Shown: piece after piece, positions 35,625 to 44,407 of the stretch
Layout of the letters: every line of letters starts with the position of its first letter
Position numbering within the stretch: position 1 is the first letter of the stretch
Source of the DNA: Anaeromicropila populeti
GTDB taxonomy: Bacteria; Bacillota; Clostridia; Lachnospirales; Lachnospiraceae
Reading direction: 5' to 3'
Assembly: GCF_900112775.1 (NCBI RefSeq)
Contig: NZ_FOYZ01000003.1
Span: forward strand, 65,494-129,493
DNA length: 64,000 nt
Position numbers and translations under genes: made by a program
Notes under the pieces: generated by a model
Database searches by the model: none
Seen by the model: only the letters and a program-made list of their open reading frames with translations
What the model was told of the DNA's origin: nothing

Positions 35625-37388
35625 TCAATCATTTTCCATATAAAATTCCGACTGCCTTTCAAACATACTCTGATAGAGCCCCTTTTTATCTATAAGTTCT
35701 TTGTGTGTTCCATCCTCCACAATCTGCCCCTCTTGAAACACCATAATTCTAGTAGAAAACTTATTACTGGCAAGTCTGTGAGAAATGAAAAAAGACATTT
35801 TATTTTTTGTAAGCTCATTAAAATTACAGTAAATCTCATATTCAGCGAGAGGATCCAACGCAGATGTTGGTTCATCTAACACAATAATTTTAGCATTTCG
35901 ATATAATGTCCGTGCGATGGCAATTTTCTGCTTTTCGCCACCAGAAAAATCCGTACCAGACACATCGTATAATTTAGAAATAATTGTTTTTGTACCTTGT
36001 GGCAATGTTTCAATTTTAGTCTGCATGCCCACTTTTTCTAGTAATTGATTAATCCGGGTAGTGTCTACATTTTCACCAAACGCTATATTCTCTTCTACAT
36101 CAAAAGCAAAAATTTTATGATCCTGAAACATAACACCAAATAACTTTAAATACTGATCATATTGAATTGTATTAATATTAATGCCATTCAATTCAATTAC
36201 TCCCTCAGTTGGAGCATATAGACGAAGTAATAAATTAATAAATGTACTTTTTCCAGCTCCATTTTCTCCTACTATTAAAATCTTATCTTGTCCATTCATT
36301 GTACAGTTTATATTTCTCAACGCATATGTATCTGCACCGGGATATCGAAAAGAAACATCTTTAAATTCAATTGTTATTGATGATAGATTAGTATTGTTTA
36401 TTTGATATTCCCCTTTCATTTTTTCTTCTGTGTTCATATAAGACAAAAAATGACCAATTGATAAACTATTAATCTTCATATCAATAAATGCCGACATAAT
36501 TTCCAAAACTGATGTTTTAAACTGATTTACTGCATTAAAAAACATACTAAAATCTCCAATTGTCAAAACCTTAGCTATAATAGTCTTATATCCCAAAATG
36601 CTATAAATAATAAAATCTTGGATACCATTTGTAATACTGCCTAATTGCAGTGCCTTTTTTTGTAGATAAATAATTTTTTTTATATATGAAAAAGTTATGG
36701 CTGTTAACTTCGTATATTTATCATTTATCAGTTCTTTACAGTTATGAATTCGAACTTCTTTAACAAAACTAAAGTCGCTGCAAACCGTCTGCAAATACTC
36801 AATTTTCCGCATATAAGGAACAGATTCTACACTATTTGTATACTCTGCTTTTTTTGCACCTGAATTAATATATGTATTAATGACTATTACCAAAATAATC
36901 GGTAGTATAATATATATTCCAACTTGAATAATAATAAAAATAATTCCCATTATAATCAAAACATTGGACACCACTCGTTTTACACCTCTGATAATATCAA
37001 TAAAATTAGAACCTGTAATTACTTTCTTAGCTAACTCTCGTTCTTCTAGAAATTTAGGATTAAGCAGCATCTCATAATCTATCAATAGTGTTTTCTGATT
37101 AAATAAACAATTGAGTTGAAACATTAGCTGCTGCCCTTTTACCTCCGTATAGGCATCTATTTTTTCATATAAAAATTTTATACCAATATTAAGGAACACC
37201 AAAAGTGAAATTATTTTCACATAATCTTCATAGGATTGACCATCCTGTAGCATGTCAAATAGTATTTTTGATAATATAATATACGGAAATGGAACTAACG
37301 CACTTAATACAACATTTATTACCATGACTATCATAAACTTTTTATTATACGTCAAAATAATTTGAAAAAAATCTTTTATATTTTTCAC
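35625..37388 (-). CDS. ABC exporter of the peptide cluster
   Basis: 587 aa: six-helix membrane domain plus nucleotide-binding domain with Walker A GENGAGKST, signature FSGGEKQK, Walker B IIVLDEPTSALD and SHRL. It has no N-terminal C39 peptidase, so leader removal must be done by another protein, such as the adjacent subtilase fusion. It overlaps the radical SAM gene by four bases. It probably exports the mature peptide. Confidence 0.88.
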   Translation of the reverse strand: MKNIKDFFQIILTYNKKFMIVMVINVVLSALVPFPYIILSKILFDMLQDGQSYEDYVKIISLLVFLNIGIKFLYEKIDAYTEVKGQQLMFQLNCLFNQKTLLIDYEMLLNPKFLEERELAKKVITGSNFIDIIRGVKRVVSNVLIIMGIIFIIIQVGIYIILPIILVIVINTYINSGAKKAEYTNSVESVPYMRKIEYLQTVCSDFSFVKEVRIHNCKELINDKYTKLTAITFSYIKKIIYLQKKALQLGSITNGIQDFIIYSILGYKTIIAKVLTIGDFSMFFNAVNQFKTSVLEIMSAFIDMKINSLSIGHFLSYMNTEEKMKGEYQINNTNLSSITIEFKDVSFRYPGADTYALRNINCTMNGQDKILIVGENGAGKSTFINLLLRLYAPTEGVIELNGININTIQYDQYLKLFGVMFQDHKIFAFDVEENIAFGENVDTTRINQLLEKVGMQTKIETLPQGTKTIISKLYDVSGTDFSGGEKQKIAIARTLYRNAKIIVLDEPTSALDPLAEYEIYCNFNELTKNKMSFFISHRLASNKFSTRIMVFQEGQIVEDGTHKELIDKKGLYQSMFERQSEFYMEND

Positions 37389-38398
37389 TTATTTTCCACC
37401 CATTTCTGTTGCACAAAATTTTTATAGGCACATTCTTCATATGGCGCAAAAAAATTATCATGCGTTTCTTTTGCACCTGCTTTGCAAAAATAACAATTTT
37501 TTGCTTTTATACACCCCTCACATTTTTCAACCTTATTCGATTCTCTCAGTCTTTTTAAAGCCTCTGAATGATTCCAATAATCCAATAAACTCTCAGCCTT
37601 TTCCTTGTAGTATAAATGAGAGCACGGCATAAAATCACCATCTATATCTGCAAACATTGCAATTCTTCCTGCCTGACAGCCATTAAATAAATCTCCTGCC
37701 CTATCTCCAATAAAATATGTTAAAATGGAATTACATCCTTCAATACGTATCTCTATTTCATTTCTATATTCTTTTATTAATTTTGCCAAATACTCATATT
37801 CATCTGTCTGCAAGTCGGCTTGAATGGAATCATTCACTATTTTATTCCGAATAATATTAATCCATTTTACCTGAAGACGTTTTGCTAATTGAACTAGTTC
37901 TGGAAAATCAAATACATTATCTTTTCTTGCAACCCAGTTAATTCCACATGGTATATGTAATTTATTAAATAGTTGCAGCGCATTAATAGAATATTGAAAA
38001 CCGTCTCTTGATAATCCATTTACCTCTTCACAAGAGCCATTTAATGAGAAAGTAACAAAGACACCATCTGAGTTCAGTTCATTTGCATATTTCTCTGTCA
38101 TATTGTATCCACTCAAAAAACAATATGCATTCATTCCATACTCCTGGCTTATCATTTTAACAATTTTTATAAAATCAGGATGTACGGCTGGTTCACCCCC
38201 ATTTAGCATAATACTTTTAACACCTGCATTCTTTGCCTCATTCAGAATATTGGTTAATGTATTCATCTGAATATGTTTTGGATTTAGACTTTTATAACAT
38301 TGAGGACACTTTAAAGGACAAACTGTAGTAATCTCTAATTGAAGTATTTTAGGAACTGGTAAATATCCATTCCGACTAAAAAAATGTATATCATTCAT
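37385..38398 (-). CDS. Radical SAM/SPASM peptide-modifying enzyme 2
   Basis: 337 aa. CPLKCPQC is the CxxxCxxC [4Fe-4S] motif; MLNGGEPAVHPDF is the GGEP SAM site. The C-terminal region has a SPASM-type cysteine set (FNGCQAGRIAMFADIDGDFMPCSHLYY, then CEGCIKAKNCYFC, CAYK). Such enzymes cross-link or epimerise ribosomal peptides. It lies downstream of the precursor, beyond a terminator, and is coupled to the exporter. Confidence 0.9.
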   Translation of the reverse strand: MNDIHFFSRNGYLPVPKILQLEITTVCPLKCPQCYKSLNPKHIQMNTLTNILNEAKNAGVKSIMLNGGEPAVHPDFIKIVKMISQEYGMNAYCFLSGYNMTEKYANELNSDGVFVTFSLNGSCEEVNGLSRDGFQYSINALQLFNKLHIPCGINWVARKDNVFDFPELVQLAKRLQVKWINIIRNKIVNDSIQADLQTDEYEYLAKLIKEYRNEIEIRIEGCNSILTYFIGDRAGDLFNGCQAGRIAMFADIDGDFMPCSHLYYKEKAESLLDYWNHSEALKRLRESNKVEKCEGCIKAKNCYFCKAGAKETHDNFFAPYEECAYKNFVQQKWVENK

Positions 38399-38437
38399 TA
38401 TTCAATTCTTCCTTTCCTATAAATCTTTTCAAGGATA

Positions 38438-38475
38438 AAAACGCAAATCACCTAAATGGAAAGTGATTTGCGTTT
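38438..38475 (-). terminator. Terminator between the precursor and downstream genes
   Basis: AAAACGCAAATCAC (38438-38451) pairs with GTGATTTGCGTTTT; on the minus strand a T-run follows. Partial read-through would give more precursor than enzyme, a common arrangement for ribosomal peptides. Confidence 0.85.
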
Positions 38476-38497
38476 TCTAATCTTCTATGTACCCTAA

Positions 38498-38584
38498 TTA
38501 GCAAAATACATTAGTTGTACAAGATTCATTGTTGTATAAAGTTACAACTTTTTTAACTTTTCTTTTAGATGTTAATTTTTTCAT
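38498..38584 (-). CDS. Clo7bot-like Cys-containing precursor peptide, 28 aa
   Basis: A 28-codon gene with a perfect AAAGGAGG eight bases before the ATG. The peptide is MKKLTSKRKVKK followed by VVTLYNNESCTTNVFC: a basic leader and a core with Cys22 and terminal Cys28. It is flanked by the acyl-carrier-like gene and a terminator, between two radical SAM genes. From memory this is very close to the Clo7bot family of Cys-rich peptides of Clostridium. It is probably the substrate of the two radical SAM enzymes. Confidence 0.88.
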   Translation of the reverse strand: MKKLTSKRKVKKVVTLYNNESCTTNVFC

Positions 38585-38611
38585 ACTAGTTACCTCCTTT
38601 ATAATATTTAT

Positions 38612-38637
38612 GTAATTGGAATAAAATTCCATATTAC
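38612..38637 (-). promoter_or_regulatory. Leader hairpin ahead of the precursor
   Basis: GTAATTGGAAT pairs with ATTCCATATTAC (one bulge) around a three-base loop, about 28 bases before the precursor ATG. It may be an RNA processing or stabilising hairpin that raises precursor mRNA. Confidence 0.5.
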
Positions 38638-38656
38638 AATCTGCATACAACCCTTA

Positions 38657-38899
38657 CTATTCATTTTCAATAGCTGAAAGTGCTTCACAAAAACCATGGA
38701 ATGAAGTGATTTCATCAAAACTTAATATTTCTTCTGGTATTTCAATTCCTAATTTTTCTTCGATTTTTAATATCACTGAAATAAATTCTAATGAATCTTG
38801 TATATAATCTTTTAAGTCAAAATCATCGCTTCCTTCAAATAATTCAGATGGAATTATAATACCAACTTCATCTAATGCTTCCTTTACCAATTTATCCAT
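38657..38899 (-). CDS. Acyl-carrier-related protein of the peptide cluster
   Basis: 80 aa. DYIQDSLEFISVILKIEEKLGIEIPEE matches the helix-2 region of acyl carrier proteins, and Ser36 of the DSL motif is kept, so phosphopantetheine attachment is possible. I recall similar acyl-carrier-related proteins recurring in Clo7bot clusters. It lies between the CcpM-like enzyme and the precursor gene, with AGGGGG upstream. It may carry an acyl or aminoacyl group for the peptide. Confidence 0.85.
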   Translation of the reverse strand: MDKLVKEALDEVGIIIPSELFEGSDDFDLKDYIQDSLEFISVILKIEEKLGIEIPEEILSFDEITSFHGFCEALSAIENE

Positions 38900-38925
38900 T
38901 GCAACCCCCTATGTTTATTCGCTTT

Positions 38926-40278
38926 TTAAACTATTTGCTTAATTAGCCCTTTTTTATCGAATAATCTTATTAAATGATTAAAAGAATAAAAGTCAATTGG
39001 ACATAAATTATTTTTCTCCTTATGTATTCGCTTACTTGGACACCAATCCATTAAGCAGATTGGAGAATAAAAACAACTATCACACTGGTTATTTTTATAT
39101 CTGAATTCAGACAACCATAACTGATATTGATAAGAATTTATTTCTTTTTCGCTCATAATACAGCCAATTTTGGAGTCATGTAATCCATCTAAATCACAAG
39201 TACATTTGAATATTTCTCCTACACTGTTAAAGCAATATTGATTACATTTTCCTGCATAGCATACCTGTGCTCCCCGATTGAAGAAATTTTTATAAACTTC
39301 TATACCTAAATCAAATTGGCTTAATGTGTCATACCCAGTACCAAGATCGTTCATCTCAATCATACCTTCAGACATTTCTGCGACTCTATCTCCCCCCCAA
39401 TCCATTACTGGTCTTAGGAGTATTTGAAATCTTTTATCATTTCCAAAAGCAGATTCTATATATGTAAAATAATCTCTTATGCTATTCATTATATTGCGAG
39501 AGCAATTTGTACGAATAATAACACTAAAAAATCTTGATTTCACATTTTCCTTTATGTCCTTTAGATTCCCTATAATCTTATCAAATGTGGGGCTTCCGTC
39601 TAACAAAGGTCTTTGTATATTATGTACTGAACCCATTCCGTCAATTGTGATTTGATATGTTAAAACTTTAAGAGCATATAACCTCTTAAACGTATTTAAA
39701 TTTAACAAATATCCATTCGTCGTAATTTCCGCACTATATATTTTTTTATATTTACTACATATTTTAATAAACGCTTCTGAAAGTTTTTCAATGACCCCCA
39801 TCTCCAATAGGGGTTCTCCTCCAAACCAAGAAACACTTAAACGTTCAAGCTTTTTCATTTTATGATCTACAAACGAAATAATCTTGTCCATTACATCTTC
39901 TTTCATTCTCCCATTGACAAACGACTCATAACAGTATTTACATTTAAAATTACACTTTTCTGTTGGTAAAATAATTAAATGCAACGTTTTTTGATGAATC
40001 GTATCCATATAAATCTCTTTCAATTTTATCTGCTCATCTTCCATAGCAGAAACTATATGACCTTTGTCTTCTAAAGTATGTATAAAAGATTTATCCAAAT
40101 TATTTATTTTATAATTGTTAAATAACTCTGCAAAAGTATCAGCGTAATCCTTATCTATCTTACACAAACTGTCATATCCAGTATAGCTGTTAAATAATAT
40201 TAACTGCCCCTGTTCATTTTTTAAACACATCGTAAATTTCGACTTTTTATATTCACTCTCTGACAATTTCACTCTCAC
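38926..40278 (-). CDS. CcpM-like radical SAM/SPASM maturase of the Cys-rich peptide
   Basis: 450 aa. An N-terminal precursor-recognition-like region is followed by CNFKCKYC (CxxxCxxC), SWFGGEPLLEMG (SAM site) and a C-terminal SPASM set (GKCNQYCFNSVGEIFKCTCD, CDSCFYSPICLMDWC). The layout fits the Clo7bot maturase CcpM as I remember it. The start is GTG at 40278 after AAAGGGT. It has its own promoter at 40344-40372 and is followed by the carrier-protein gene. Confidence 0.88.
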   Translation of the reverse strand: MRVKLSESEYKKSKFTMCLKNEQGQLILFNSYTGYDSLCKIDKDYADTFAELFNNYKINNLDKSFIHTLEDKGHIVSAMEDEQIKLKEIYMDTIHQKTLHLIILPTEKCNFKCKYCYESFVNGRMKEDVMDKIISFVDHKMKKLERLSVSWFGGEPLLEMGVIEKLSEAFIKICSKYKKIYSAEITTNGYLLNLNTFKRLYALKVLTYQITIDGMGSVHNIQRPLLDGSPTFDKIIGNLKDIKENVKSRFFSVIIRTNCSRNIMNSIRDYFTYIESAFGNDKRFQILLRPVMDWGGDRVAEMSEGMIEMNDLGTGYDTLSQFDLGIEVYKNFFNRGAQVCYAGKCNQYCFNSVGEIFKCTCDLDGLHDSKIGCIMSEKEINSYQYQLWLSEFRYKNNQCDSCFYSPICLMDWCPSKRIHKEKNNLCPIDFYSFNHLIRLFDKKGLIKQIV

Positions 40279-40343
40279 ACCCTTTATTTATTTTATCAAG
40301 CAATTTTTCCTTTATTTTTACACTTAATTGTATTTTTAAATAT

Positions 40344-40372
40344 ATTGTAACATTTTTGTACATTATTGTAAA
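40344..40372 (-). promoter_or_regulatory. Promoter of the CcpM-like gene
   Basis: On the minus strand TTTACA (40367-40372), 17 bp, TACAAT (40344-40349), about 60-70 bases before the GTG start. Expression of the maturase, carrier and precursor can start here. Confidence 0.7.
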
Positions 40373-40390
40373 GGATATTTTATACATTTC

Positions 40391-41548
40391 CTACATTTTT
40401 TTGTTTTCCTTTAATTTATCCAACAATTCCCTTATAAGCCTTTCATCTTGATTACGAAAATTATCTAAAGCTAAAAGTGTTTTTTCTACATACTTTTTAC
40501 TTTTTGCCAAGTCAGCCTTGATACATAAGTTAAGTAAAATATCAGCCTTTTTTTCCAATTCTATAAACTGGTTTAAAAAATTATCATCTTTCTCAATCAT
40601 TTCATTTTTCATTAAGTATTCAACCCTCAGCCTCATAAGCCTTTTGTGATCTTTTAAATAGCTAAAAGCCCTCTTATCAATAAATGAATCTTTTACATTT
40701 AAGAAACTTCTCTTTCCGTCAATAAACTCCTGCAAATACGTAACTAACAAGTCGTAACTTTCGATACCGAATTTACCAATATTAGTAGTATCTTTAAATG
40801 GAGTAATTACAAAGTTATATAAATAATCAATATTTTTTCTCGGCTCTAGATAATCTTTTAGTAATCCAATTAATAAAACCTTATCAAATTTCCATTCACA
40901 ATAGGGGTAATTTCTATATACTTTTACCTGCTGTTCAAATTCACTTATAAAATCTGGCAATGGCACCTCTGAAAAGGAATAATTTAAATCTTCAATTCGG
41001 ATCTCTTTACTTATATATCTCCCCTTTTCAAAGTTATCTGTACAATATACAACACCTTTTTCCAAATCGTAGCCATAAATATTGACAGCATGTAAAAAAT
41101 AAGGAGGACCGTCGTATTCTTCTTTTGTAAATGTATGTATTCGTATTCCTATTAGTGAAATCCGATCTAACGTTATCGTTATGTAATATTCTTTATCAAT
41201 AAATTCTTTTACAAAATCAAAAAGAACTCTATATTTTGTACGAATGATATCATCCCTTGGTATTAAATACCGATTTACAAAAGGGCATACATCGGTCATA
41301 CCAGCTTTTATATTTTGGTTTGCAAACGGATAATGATCCAGTTTTGTCTCTTCTACATAATCTCCAACTTTAAAATAAGAACCATATGTCTGAACATACA
41401 TATTCATGATCCAGTCATAACCTGTATTCATATTTAAAATCAAAGACGTTAGAAAACTATGATCTGGCCATGCACAGATTAATGGATCTGACAACTTCAA
41501 AATATTTCTTGTTTTGCTTTTTTCTTCTTTCTCCATTTTAGGCAGCAT
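40391..41548 (-). CDS. BtrH-like protein of the peptide cluster
   Basis: 385 aa, soluble. N-terminal ICAWPDHSFLTSLILNM, then GPPYFLHAVNIYGYD and VVYCTDNFEKG followed by an acidic EIRIEDL segment, recall BtrH-type transferases with a papain-like fold (Cys, His and Asp in order). The C-terminal 130 residues are helical. BtrH moves an acyl group from an acyl carrier protein to its product, which would suit the acyl-carrier-like neighbour. The similarity is weak and was judged by eye. GGAGAGG precedes the ATG. Confidence 0.55.
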   Translation of the reverse strand: MLPKMEKEEKSKTRNILKLSDPLICAWPDHSFLTSLILNMNTGYDWIMNMYVQTYGSYFKVGDYVEETKLDHYPFANQNIKAGMTDVCPFVNRYLIPRDDIIRTKYRVLFDFVKEFIDKEYYITITLDRISLIGIRIHTFTKEEYDGPPYFLHAVNIYGYDLEKGVVYCTDNFEKGRYISKEIRIEDLNYSFSEVPLPDFISEFEQQVKVYRNYPYCEWKFDKVLLIGLLKDYLEPRKNIDYLYNFVITPFKDTTNIGKFGIESYDLLVTYLQEFIDGKRSFLNVKDSFIDKRAFSYLKDHKRLMRLRVEYLMKNEMIEKDDNFLNQFIELEKKADILLNLCIKADLAKSKKYVEKTLLALDNFRNQDERLIRELLDKLKENKKM

Positions 41549-41592
41549 TTGTATTTCCTCTCCTTCATCTACTACATCATGAATAAAAATAA

Positions 41593-41630
41593 GGCATTTC
41601 TATAGATATATTGTATCTATTGGAAATGCC
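41593..41630 (-). terminator. Terminator or attenuator before the peptide cluster
   Basis: GGCATTTC and TATAGATA pair with TATCTAT and GAAATGCC; on the minus strand a TTATTTTTATT tract follows. It lies 45 bases before the BtrH-like start, so a promoter upstream of it would be subject to attenuation. Confidence 0.7.
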
Positions 41631-41800
41631 GTCGTTCTGTTATGATGTATTTATTATTTTCAGTATCTATTCAATACCAAACCGTTTTTATAACAGTGTA
41701 ACTATAAAAGTGTTTTACATTAAACAACCTTCTTTTTCATAATTTTACCACAATAATCATACTTTTTCAATCTAAACTTAAATTAATTTCTCTCCCATTT

Positions 41801-42628
41801 TCATTCTGCTTGATGTATCCAACTTTCTTTTATAAATGACATTAATTTATTATTAAATGCTGCCTCATCTTTATCACATATTTCATTCACGTCTTCTTCA
41901 AACCACGTCATAGATTGCAGTAAATTTCTTTTCATGACTGCAAAATCCTCAATACAACCATACTTCATTAAATGTTTTTGTTTTTCTTCCTCTATAAAAT
42001 GAAGTTTGTTGGCACTGCCTCCCCATTTAATTTTATCCAATCCAGTCAGCAAAAGAGACGTATGTGTATCCATTAATATTCTTAACACCCCATTCATTTT
42101 GAAAAAGTCCTTCCTTGCAAAATATTTTTTTGTCATAAAGACATGAAACCAGTATGTTTGTATTATATTATGAAGATTATCATTCCATAGTTCACCTTCA
42201 GGAGCTTTTTGGATCAGTTTTTGCAGACAGCTCTCTCTCTCAAAAATAATATCCTTTGCCTGTAAACCAGTGTAATGAATTTTACACATAAAATCATCTA
42301 GTTTTCCATTATTTATTAGAAAAACATCGTATTGAAAAATCTGCTCATTTTTTCTTAAAAGAAACCCATAATTTTTTATGGAATCACTATTAAAATTTTC
42401 TGGCCAGCAGACAATCACATTATCACATATAGTTTCCATTATTTTTGTAAGACTCTCATCTACCACACAAAATTCCTCCGAATCCACTAGAAATATAATG
42501 TCAATATCTGAATACTCATCCGACATTCCATGAGATGCAGAGCCAAAATTCCACGCCCCCAAAACGCCCTGTTTTTCCTTCATAACAGCAATCACTTGTT
42601 CATTAGTACATTGAAGTTCCTTTAACAT
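41801..42628 (-). CDS. Aminoglycoside-adenylyltransferase-like nucleotidyltransferase
   Basis: 275 aa from the ATG at 42628 (AAGGAGG upstream; the in-frame ATG at 42673 lacks a site). GSASHGMSDEYSDIDIIF is the GS-x10-DxD catalytic motif of the nucleotidyltransferase superfamily. The rest is helical with a Trp/Phe-rich segment. Related enzymes inactivate aminoglycosides (ANT6-like) or act on tRNA or other substrates. It lies between the tandem subtilases and the peptide cluster. It may be unrelated to either. Confidence 0.75.
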   Translation of the reverse strand: MLKELQCTNEQVIAVMKEKQGVLGAWNFGSASHGMSDEYSDIDIIFLVDSEEFCVVDESLTKIMETICDNVIVCWPENFNSDSIKNYGFLLRKNEQIFQYDVFLINNGKLDDFMCKIHYTGLQAKDIIFERESCLQKLIQKAPEGELWNDNLHNIIQTYWFHVFMTKKYFARKDFFKMNGVLRILMDTHTSLLLTGLDKIKWGGSANKLHFIEEEKQKHLMKYGCIEDFAVMKRNLLQSMTWFEEDVNEICDKDEAAFNNKLMSFIKESWIHQAE

Positions 42629-42675
42629 TTTATCCTTCCTCCTTATAACTACTTTTATCACTTGCATGAACAATA

Positions 42676-44376
42676 CTATAATCTTAATTTAAATATATCA
42701 TATACTTGAAAAATATTTATAATTCCATAGCCCCAATCCCTATTGGGATACGTTAATTCAGGCAATTTCACAGAGCCACGAATCAGATAATTTTTAACTT
42801 TAATGGAATCTAAAGCAAAATCATTTTTTCTTATGACTCCCCATTCCAATATCATAGCTGCTATGCCAGCAGTATGTGCTGCTGCAACACTGCTGCCTGT
42901 GTAAAGAGAAAATTTCTGATTCAAATTTGGTGCTATATAATTTACACCAGGTGCTGCTAATTCAGGTTTTATCGTATTATCTCTGCTGTACCCTCTGCCA
43001 GCATTCAGATAAAGCGTATTATTTTTCGGATCATACGCTGTCATAACGATGGGAACCACTGCTGCTCCTGATGCCAGTAACGTAATATCATTATCTGCAA
43101 CCACAAAGTATGTATCTATAGTAATCATATTCCCCATAGGAAGCCATATATCAAAATCACCAGGCAGCCCACTTTGGTCGTATACATTAAACCTCCAAAT
43201 ACCAGATGTAACATTGCTGAAACGCATTAAAATTAATGGTTCTCCCGTGGGAGTCTGGGTAAGCTGAGCATCTAAATATATGATAGTCTGTTCAAAAATA
43301 AACGATATTTCTCGATTCAATTGTATGCTTATTGGAAGATTAGAGATAAATTCACCACTTGGAGACAAAATATCAATACTATAGGTTCCATATGCATTTC
43401 CCCATAACTCCATAGAAAAGCCTTTATCCTCATTTCCAACATGAAGTTCCACTGTTGCATAGTCTGTGGAATCATTTATACTACCATGAAAATGCCGTTT
43501 TAGATTCCCTTCATTGCCAGCGGGCAAGACGACTACAGTATCTGGAAAATCCCCAATAATTGATGTAAGTACTGGCAAAGGCTCGTATCCTGAGTGGCTT
43601 CCTTGGGACGTTCCCATGCCAGTTAGAATAACAATTGGCCTGTTAAGATTTCTAGCTATCTGAGTACAGTACTGTACACCCCACATAATATGATTTTCTT
43701 GATAACAAGGAATGTCATTGGGAACGATAAAAAAATCTCTCAAGTATTTTTTTGCTTGTCTTAATTTTACAATCACCAAATCACTTTCTGGAACCACTCC
43801 ACTAAAACCATATTGTGGAACTTCATTACCTGCTGCCACACCAGCCAGCATGGTTCCATGACCGATTTTATCTTTGCTTGGAACTAATTCATATGGATTT
43901 TCTAACTTTAGAGCCTGATTAATTTGCTCAGAATTGTATTCTGTACCAAACTCTGCACCCACTGGAGCTGCTCCAGTGGTAAGGGTTTGATCCCATATAG
44001 ATATTATCTTAGTAGTACCATCTTGTTTTATAAATACCGGATTGGTATAATCAATACCTGTATCAATAATTCCAATTATTACTCCATTTCCACGTAAATT
44101 AAATTTTTGTATGGATCTTAACTTAGTTACACCAGAAATACCTAGACTTTCTTCACTTGTTAAACCGTATAATTTTGGTATTGCATTATAGCTAAAGGTA
44201 CGTACCGCTTCCTTCGTCATTTCAGCTATTGGGATATGAACAATAGCAAAAGCTTCATTTATATATTGAACAGCAGCATCCCCATACTGATTTAATATTT
44301 TCGGATTATTCAAGTAATAAACAATTAAGTCTGCATAATCCTCACTTACAGCTCTTGGGTTTTCCTTTCTCTCCAT
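42676..44376 (-). CDS. Csp-like subtilase 2
   Basis: 566 aa from the ATG at 44376, preceded by GAGG. Triad: Asp in GIIDTGIDYTNPVF, His in KIGHGTMLAGVAAG, Ser in YTGSSVAAAHTAGIA. The prodomain-like N-terminus (SEDYADLIVYYLNN) and the beta insert match its upstream neighbour and the clostridial Csp family. No signal peptide. It is 31 bases downstream of the paralogous gene, and the two look like a tandem duplication. Confidence 0.87.
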   Translation of the reverse strand: MERKENPRAVSEDYADLIVYYLNNPKILNQYGDAAVQYINEAFAIVHIPIAEMTKEAVRTFSYNAIPKLYGLTSEESLGISGVTKLRSIQKFNLRGNGVIIGIIDTGIDYTNPVFIKQDGTTKIISIWDQTLTTGAAPVGAEFGTEYNSEQINQALKLENPYELVPSKDKIGHGTMLAGVAAGNEVPQYGFSGVVPESDLVIVKLRQAKKYLRDFFIVPNDIPCYQENHIMWGVQYCTQIARNLNRPIVILTGMGTSQGSHSGYEPLPVLTSIIGDFPDTVVVLPAGNEGNLKRHFHGSINDSTDYATVELHVGNEDKGFSMELWGNAYGTYSIDILSPSGEFISNLPISIQLNREISFIFEQTIIYLDAQLTQTPTGEPLILMRFSNVTSGIWRFNVYDQSGLPGDFDIWLPMGNMITIDTYFVVADNDITLLASGAAVVPIVMTAYDPKNNTLYLNAGRGYSRDNTIKPELAAPGVNYIAPNLNQKFSLYTGSSVAAAHTAGIAAMILEWGVIRKNDFALDSIKVKNYLIRGSVKLPELTYPNRDWGYGIINIFQVYDIFKLRL

Positions 44377-44407
44377 GGGTTTCCTCATTTCTACTATCTT
44401 ATCATTC

